The notes under the pieces: generated by a model | Databases searched by the model: none | What the model was told of the DNA's origin: nothing | What the model saw: the letters and a program-made list of their open reading frames with translations, nothing else | Made by a program: the position numbers and the translations under genes | From: an uncultured Collinsella sp. | GTDB taxonomy: Bacteria > Actinomycetota > Coriobacteriia > Coriobacteriales > Coriobacteriaceae | Direction of reading: 5' to 3' | Assembly (NCBI GenBank): GCA_900548255.1 | Contig: URKH01000012.1 | Coordinates: forward strand, 1-35,356 | DNA length: 35,356 nucleotides | Shown here: positions 31,468 through 35,356 of the stretch, one piece after another | How the letters are laid out: each line of letters begins with the position of its first letter | Position numbering within the stretch: the first letter of the stretch is position 1

Positions 31468-32487
31468 CTATCCCAACTGGAAGAACAGGGCGAGGCCAAC
31501 GGCGCCAAAGGCCGCGGCGATAATCCAAAAACGGATAACGACCTTGGTCTCGGCCCAGCCCTTCTTTTCGAAATGATGATGAATGGGCGCCATAAGGAAG
31601 ACGCGCTTGTGCGTAAAGTGGAAATAGACGACCTGGATCATGACCGACAGAGTCTCGACGATAAACAGACCGCCGATGATGAGGGAAACGACTTCGGTGT
31701 TGGTCATGATGGAGGTGCAGGCAAACGCGGCACCCAGGGCAAGCGAGCCGGTATCGCCCATAAAGATGCTCGCCGGGTAGCAATTGAACCACAAAAAGCC
31801 CAGGCAGGCACCGGCGCACGCCGTGCAGAAGATGGACAGGTTCACGTCACCGTGCAAAAACGCCATGGCGGCCATGGCGAGCATGGCGATCATGGAAGTG
31901 CCGCCGGCAAGACCGTCCAGACCATCGGTCAGGTTCACGGCATTGGAAAGACCGGCGATCATCAGCCAGCAAAATACAATGTAGAGCCACGGGAACGAAA
32001 GGCCGCAGATGGTGGTCGAAAGAACACCGAGGTCAATCGTCAGGCCGCCGGGAAAACGAATCTCGGGGGCGACGCCGCACCAATTGACAGCGAGCACGGT
32101 AAAAGTGACGCAGATGATGGTCAGACCGATCATCTTGGCGTGAGGCGTCAGACCGAGCGAGCGACCATGCGTGACGGAGGTCAGGTCGTCGATGAGACCC
32201 AGAACGCCGGTGGCCAGCGTGGCAAGCAGCACGAGCACGAGCTCGGTGGTGAGCTTGCCCATCAGCAGGCAGGTCAGCGAGATCGCGACAAGGATGATGA
32301 CGCCGCCCATGGTGGGCGTACCCTGTTTAATCAAATGACGCTTGGGGCCGTCGGCTCGGACCTGTTGGCCGATACCCTCGACCTTCAGCAGCTTGATCCA
32401 CCACGGCATAAGCAGCAACCCAATGGCAGCAGCGATGCCAAGTCCCAAAAAGGCCTGATACGTAGGATACGAGGGATTGCCGAACAT
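31468..32487 (-). CDS. mraY: Phospho-N-acetylmuramoyl-pentapeptide-transferase MraY
   Basis: A 339-residue ten-helix membrane enzyme that transfers phospho-MurNAc-pentapeptide to undecaprenyl phosphate, making lipid I. The conserved residues are seen: GTPTMGGVIILV (about 55-66), the Asp pair in GLIDDLTSV, NLTDGLDGLAGG near 165-176, FMGDTGSLALG and the histidine motif APIHHHFEKKGW. Start ATG 32487 is 3 bases after the murF stop. Confidence 0.97.
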   Translation of the reverse strand: MFGNPSYPTYQAFLGLGIAAAIGLLLMPWWIKLLKVEGIGQQVRADGPKRHLIKQGTPTMGGVIILVAISLTCLLMGKLTTELVLVLLATLATGVLGLIDDLTSVTHGRSLGLTPHAKMIGLTIICVTFTVLAVNWCGVAPEIRFPGGLTIDLGVLSTTICGLSFPWLYIVFCWLMIAGLSNAVNLTDGLDGLAGGTSMIAMLAMAAMAFLHGDVNLSIFCTACAGACLGFLWFNCYPASIFMGDTGSLALGAAFACTSIMTNTEVVSLIIGGLFIVETLSVMIQVVYFHFTHKRVFLMAPIHHHFEKKGWAETKVVIRFWIIAAAFGAVGLALFFQLG

Positions 32488-32490
32488 GGG

Positions 32491-33915
32491 CTAGCACACA
32501 CCTTCCACAAAGCGGTCGAGCTCAACAAAACGGGAACCCTTGACCAATACAACATCATGATTTTCAAGCGCGCCGCCCATGCGGTCGAGCACCTGCTGAT
32601 AATCGGAGAACACCTGGATGCGGTCCTCATCCATACCCATCATACGTGCGGCATCGGCCATGAGCTGAGCCAGCTCGCCGCCGACGCACGCGAGCATGTC
32701 GAGCTTTTTGGCGGCGGCATAGGCGCCCACGAGTTCATGCATGCGGGGAGCCTCGTCGCCCATCTCGCCCATCTCGCCCAAGATCGCCATGCGCGAACCG
32801 TCACAGATAAGCGAGCACAGCAAATCGAGGCCGGCAGCCATAGACTCGGCACTGGCGTTGTAGGAGTCGTCGATGATGCGTGCTCCGCTCTTGGCGCGCT
32901 TGATCTCCTGACGGTGGCCGGTGATCGTAAGGCCCCTAAAGGCAGCATCGATCTGCTCGGGCGTCACGCCCAGACGATAGGCGACCGCGGCGGCCTTGAC
33001 GGCATTGGGCACGGACTGCACACCGGGAATGGCCAGCATGGTATCGACCGTGTCGCCCTGACCAAAGTCGAGCGTAAAGACCGGATGGCCCTCGTCGTCG
33101 ACGCGAATGTCGCGTGCGCGGACCTCGTCGTCGTCCGAGACACCGGCCAGCATCACGTCAATACCCGCAGGCTGGGCGAACGTATCGCGAATGAACGGCG
33201 TAAAGTCGTCCTCGCCGCCCAAAACCAGCAACGGCGAGAAGTCGCCGGCGGCGCACATGCCCTGGACAATCTCGGACTTGGCGCGGGCGATGTTCTCGCG
33301 GCTGCCCAGGATACCGATGTGGGAGGTTCCGATCTTGCTCACAATGGCAAGATTGGGGTTGGCAGACTGGGACAGGCGCTCAATCTCATGAAAATGGTTC
33401 ATACCCATCTCGAGCACCAGAACCTCGGTATCGGCCGGAGCGGAAAGCACCGTGAGCGGCATGCCGATCAAGTTGTTGAAATTGCCCTTCGTGGCCCAGA
33501 CGCGATAACGCTTGGCGAGCACGGCGGCGAGCACGTCTTTGGTCGTCGTCTTGCCAATCGACCCGGTAATGCCGACGACCAGGCAGCCAAGCTCCAAGCG
33601 ATATACATGCGCCAGGCGCAGCAAGAACTCCTCGGGGTCGTCGGTCAGCAAGATGGCGCATCCCTTGTCCTGCGCCAGCGAAACCAGCTCGGCATCGGGC
33701 TCGCGCGTCATCACGACGGCACCGGCACCCGACTCGATGGCACGGGAGGCAAAATCATTGCCGTCGACCTTTTCGCCGGGGAAGGCGACAAAGATCGTCC
33801 CCTCCTCGACCTGACGCGAGTCGATAACGCACCCGCGGCATACTCGATCGACTTCTTCCGTCACGGTTCGGGCCCCCGTTGAGGCCGCGAGGTTGTTGAC
33901 GGCGATCTCTATCAT
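32491..33915 (-). CDS. murF: UDP-N-acetylmuramoyl-tripeptide-D-alanyl-D-alanine ligase MurF
   Basis: A 474-residue Mur ligase that adds D-Ala-D-Ala to the UDP-MurNAc-tripeptide. Motifs are GCVIDSRQVEEGTIFVAFPG (about 29-48), the P-loop VGITGSIGKTTTKDVLA, VLEMGMNHFHEIERLS, ISKIGTSHIG-type block (VSKIGTSHIG), and IIDDSYNASAESMAA near 350. ATG 33915 has AGGGGAG upstream. murE is not between the transpeptidase gene and murF. A TACAAT word at 33958-33953 (minus) may be part of a promoter in the 125-base gap upstream, but its -35 is poor. Confidence 0.96.
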   Translation of the reverse strand: MIEIAVNNLAASTGARTVTEEVDRVCRGCVIDSRQVEEGTIFVAFPGEKVDGNDFASRAIESGAGAVVMTREPDAELVSLAQDKGCAILLTDDPEEFLLRLAHVYRLELGCLVVGITGSIGKTTTKDVLAAVLAKRYRVWATKGNFNNLIGMPLTVLSAPADTEVLVLEMGMNHFHEIERLSQSANPNLAIVSKIGTSHIGILGSRENIARAKSEIVQGMCAAGDFSPLLVLGGEDDFTPFIRDTFAQPAGIDVMLAGVSDDDEVRARDIRVDDEGHPVFTLDFGQGDTVDTMLAIPGVQSVPNAVKAAAVAYRLGVTPEQIDAAFRGLTITGHRQEIKRAKSGARIIDDSYNASAESMAAGLDLLCSLICDGSRMAILGEMGEMGDEAPRMHELVGAYAAAKKLDMLACVGGELAQLMADAARMMGMDEDRIQVFSDYQQVLDRMGGALENHDVVLVKGSRFVELDRFVEGVC

Positions 33916-34040
33916 TGCAGCTCCCCTGTAAACCTAATAATGCTATCGGCGTATTGTATCCCAGTGCCATGCGCGCGTGGTGCAGGGCATGTGAACACCC
34001 TTCAGATCAAACGGCAGACCACGCTCAAGATTGTAACCCC

Positions 34041-34745
34041 CTACTTCGTGCGCGGGATACCCAGCACGTCGAGCGCGTTGGCCATAATGGACTGGAATGG
34101 CACCGCGGCGGCATCCGAGCCGCTCGGTGTTCCATCGAGTGTGATATAGCACAGCACCTTGGGCGATTGTGCCGGCGCAAAGCCCATAAAGGACGACATA
34201 TAGTTCTCCTTGAGGTAACCCCCGTTCTCGTCAGCACGCTCGGCCGTACCGGTCTTGCCCGCCACGTCATAGCCATCGACCGCACCGCCAACGCCCGTGC
34301 CTTCGGACACGACCGTCTGCATGCACGATGTCACCTGGGCGGCAGCGTCGTCCGATATCGCACGCTCGCCTTCGCCCCAGTCCTTCTCATCGCCCTTGCT
34401 GGACTTATAGAAGTGCGGAGTCATCATCACGCCGCCGTTCGCGATGCCGCCCACGGCACGTGCGACCTCAATCGGCGAGACGGACAGCGCCTGGCCAAAG
34501 CTCATCGAGCCCAGCGTGGCGCCGTCGTACTGGTCGCGCTCCTTGACGATACCCAGACTCTCACCCGGAAAATCGACACCGGAGCTATGACCAATGCCCC
34601 ACTTGTCCACATAGGTGGCAAAATCATCGGCACCGATCTTGCGTCCCACCAGGACAAAGCCCACATTGGACGAACGGCGCATCATCTCACGCACGTCCAT
34701 GGTCATGGTGTAGTCGCGCTTATCGGCGTCGGTAACGGTGTCGCC
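34041..34745 (-). CDS. ftsI: FtsI-like penicillin-binding transpeptidase, C-terminal part only
   Basis: About 230 residues of a class B transpeptidase, which cross-links septal peptidoglycan. Visible are the second catalytic motif S-S-N in MMRRSSNVGFVLVGRKIG, the block VDFPGES, SMSFGQALSVSPIEVARA, and the third motif KTG in VAGKTGTAERA. The first motif with the nucleophile Ser (SXXK), the transmembrane helix and the N-terminal domain are missing, because the frame runs into LepA sequence beyond about 34745. Position before murF fits ftsI of a dcw cluster. The stop at 34041 is genuine. I read the truncation as assembly-made rather than biological. Confidence 0.85.
   Translation of the reverse strand, partial: GDTVTDADKRDYTMTMDVREMMRRSSNVGFVLVGRKIGADDFATYVDKWGIGHSSGVDFPGESLGIVKERDQYDGATLGSMSFGQALSVSPIEVARAVGGIANGGVMMTPHFYKSSKGDEKDWGEGERAISDDAAAQVTSCMQTVVSEGTGVGGAVDGYDVAGKTGTAERADENGGYLKENYMSSFMGFAPAQSPKVLCYITLDGTPSGSDAAAVPFQSIMANALDVLGIPRTK
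34722..34745. other. Probable assembly junction between ftsI-like and lepA sequence
   Basis: The joined frame reads VGDTVTDADKRDYT. The GDTVTDAD piece fits both proteins: LepA often reads GDTVT here, and class B transpeptidases have a beta-strand segment before the MMRRSSN motif. A short shared stretch at this place could have misled an assembler. Codon use also changes here. Confidence 0.8.
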
Positions 34746-35356
34746 CACCTGGGTGTCCTTGACGTTTTTGATGGAGGCGGTGAAATAGCCCACCTCACCG
34801 GCCTGGAGGGCGTCCGTGGGCTCGTTGCCCAGGGGCTTCAGGTAGCCGCACTCCAGAATGGTATACTGGGCTCCGGTGGCCATCATGCGCACCGTCTGCC
34901 CCCGGCGGATGGTGCCCTGCTTGATGCGGAACAGCACCACCACCCCCACATAGGGGTCATACTGGCTGTCGAATACCAGCGCTTTCAGCGGCGCTTTGGG
35001 ATCCCCCTTGGGGGCGGGGATATTCTGCACGATGTCCTCCAGCACGGCTTCAATGTTGATGCCCATTTTGGCGGAGATCTCCGGGGCGTCCATGGCGGGC
35101 AGGCCGATGATGTCCTCCACCTCCTGCTTGGCCTTCTGGGGATCGGCGGCAGGGAGGTCGATCTTGTTGAACACCGGCAGGATCTCCAAATCGTGCTCCA
35201 TGGCAAGGTAGGTATTGGCCAGCGTCTGCGCCTCCACGCCCTGCGTGGAGTCCACCACCAGCACAGCGCCCTCGCAGGCAGCCAGAGAGCGGGAAACCTC
35301 ATAGTTGAAGTCCACATGGCCCGGCGTGTCGATGAGGTTGAGCGTGTAGGTCTTGC
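34746..35356 (-). CDS. lepA: Elongation factor 4 (LepA) internal fragment, probably foreign contig sequence
   Basis: About 203 residues of LepA, the ribosome-associated GTPase that back-translocates stalled ribosomes. It reads open to the window edge. Seen in order: the G3 motif region LIDTPGHVDFNYE, EVSRSLAACEGAVLVVDSTQ, the G4 motif in VFNKIDLPAADP, the G5-type EISAKMGINIEAV, and the start of domain II (QYDPYVGVVVLFRIKQGTIR). The N-terminal P-loop and domains III-V are absent. Codons favour AAG, GTG, CTG and GGG in a style unlike the dcw genes. The sequence resembles a clostridial gut bacterium such as a Faecalibacterium relative (inference). It should not be credited to this organism. Confidence 0.85.

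Noticed and set aside
30607..33882. 1091-residue plus-strand open frame
   Set aside because: It runs antisense through murD, mraY and murF, all of which have intact motifs. The long frame is a GC-rich codon shadow.
34041..35315. A novel translation-factor/penicillin-binding fusion protein
   Set aside because: Function, topology and codon change all argue for an assembly chimera; reported as such rather than as a new system.

Overview
The window looks like chromosomal DNA of a high-GC Actinomycetota of the class Coriobacteriia, most likely Collinsella or a close relative. The reasons are C/G-ending codons almost throughout, a division cluster with SepF and DivIVA but no ftsA beside ftsZ, and overall protein similarity as I recall it. 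The genus is an inference; no search was run.

Region by region. 1-2000: the 5' two thirds of polA (minus strand, cut by the left edge). 2001-4850: an M18 aminopeptidase and yaaA, then a small membrane-anchored hypothetical. 4876-7364: thiamine pyrimidine synthesis, with a TPP riboswitch, thiC and thiD. 7365-11324: accessory minus-strand genes, namely a pentapeptide-repeat protein with a Qnr-like C-terminus, an SGNH hydrolase, a PARG-like protein with an altered catalytic motif, a Bax-inhibitor-1 membrane protein and a small protein under a LexA-box-like operator. Palindromic intergenic elements lie at 3412, 7409 and 8156. 11575-13315: low-affinity phosphate transporter pit with its DUF47 partner. 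13321-14126: a very large hairpin, a C-poor G/T-rich stretch and a nitroreductase with two-part codon use.

14291-33915 is almost entirely minus strand. In transcription order it runs murF, mraY, murD, ftsW, murG, murC, murB, ftsQ, ftsZ, pgeF, pstS, pstC, pstA, pstB, phoU, yggS, sepF, yggT, divIVA. This is the usual actinobacterial run from peptidoglycan precursor synthesis through FtsZ to SepF, YggT and DivIVA, but the high-affinity phosphate operon pstSCAB-phoU sits between pgeF and yggS. pgeF overlaps pstS by 4 bp, and a PHO-box-like direct repeat precedes pgeF, so pgeF may be the first gene of the phosphate operon. The yggT gene appears to lack a standard start codon and may begin at AUC.

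34041-35356: one open frame joins the C-terminal half of a division transpeptidase (FtsI-like) to the GTPase part of translation factor LepA (EF4). The LepA part has different codon use and looks like another gut bacterium. I read this as an assembly chimera with a junction near 34722-34745; sequence right of it should not be assigned to this organism. There are no tRNA, rRNA, CRISPR or transposase genes that I can see, and no gene-free stretch longer than about 280 bases.
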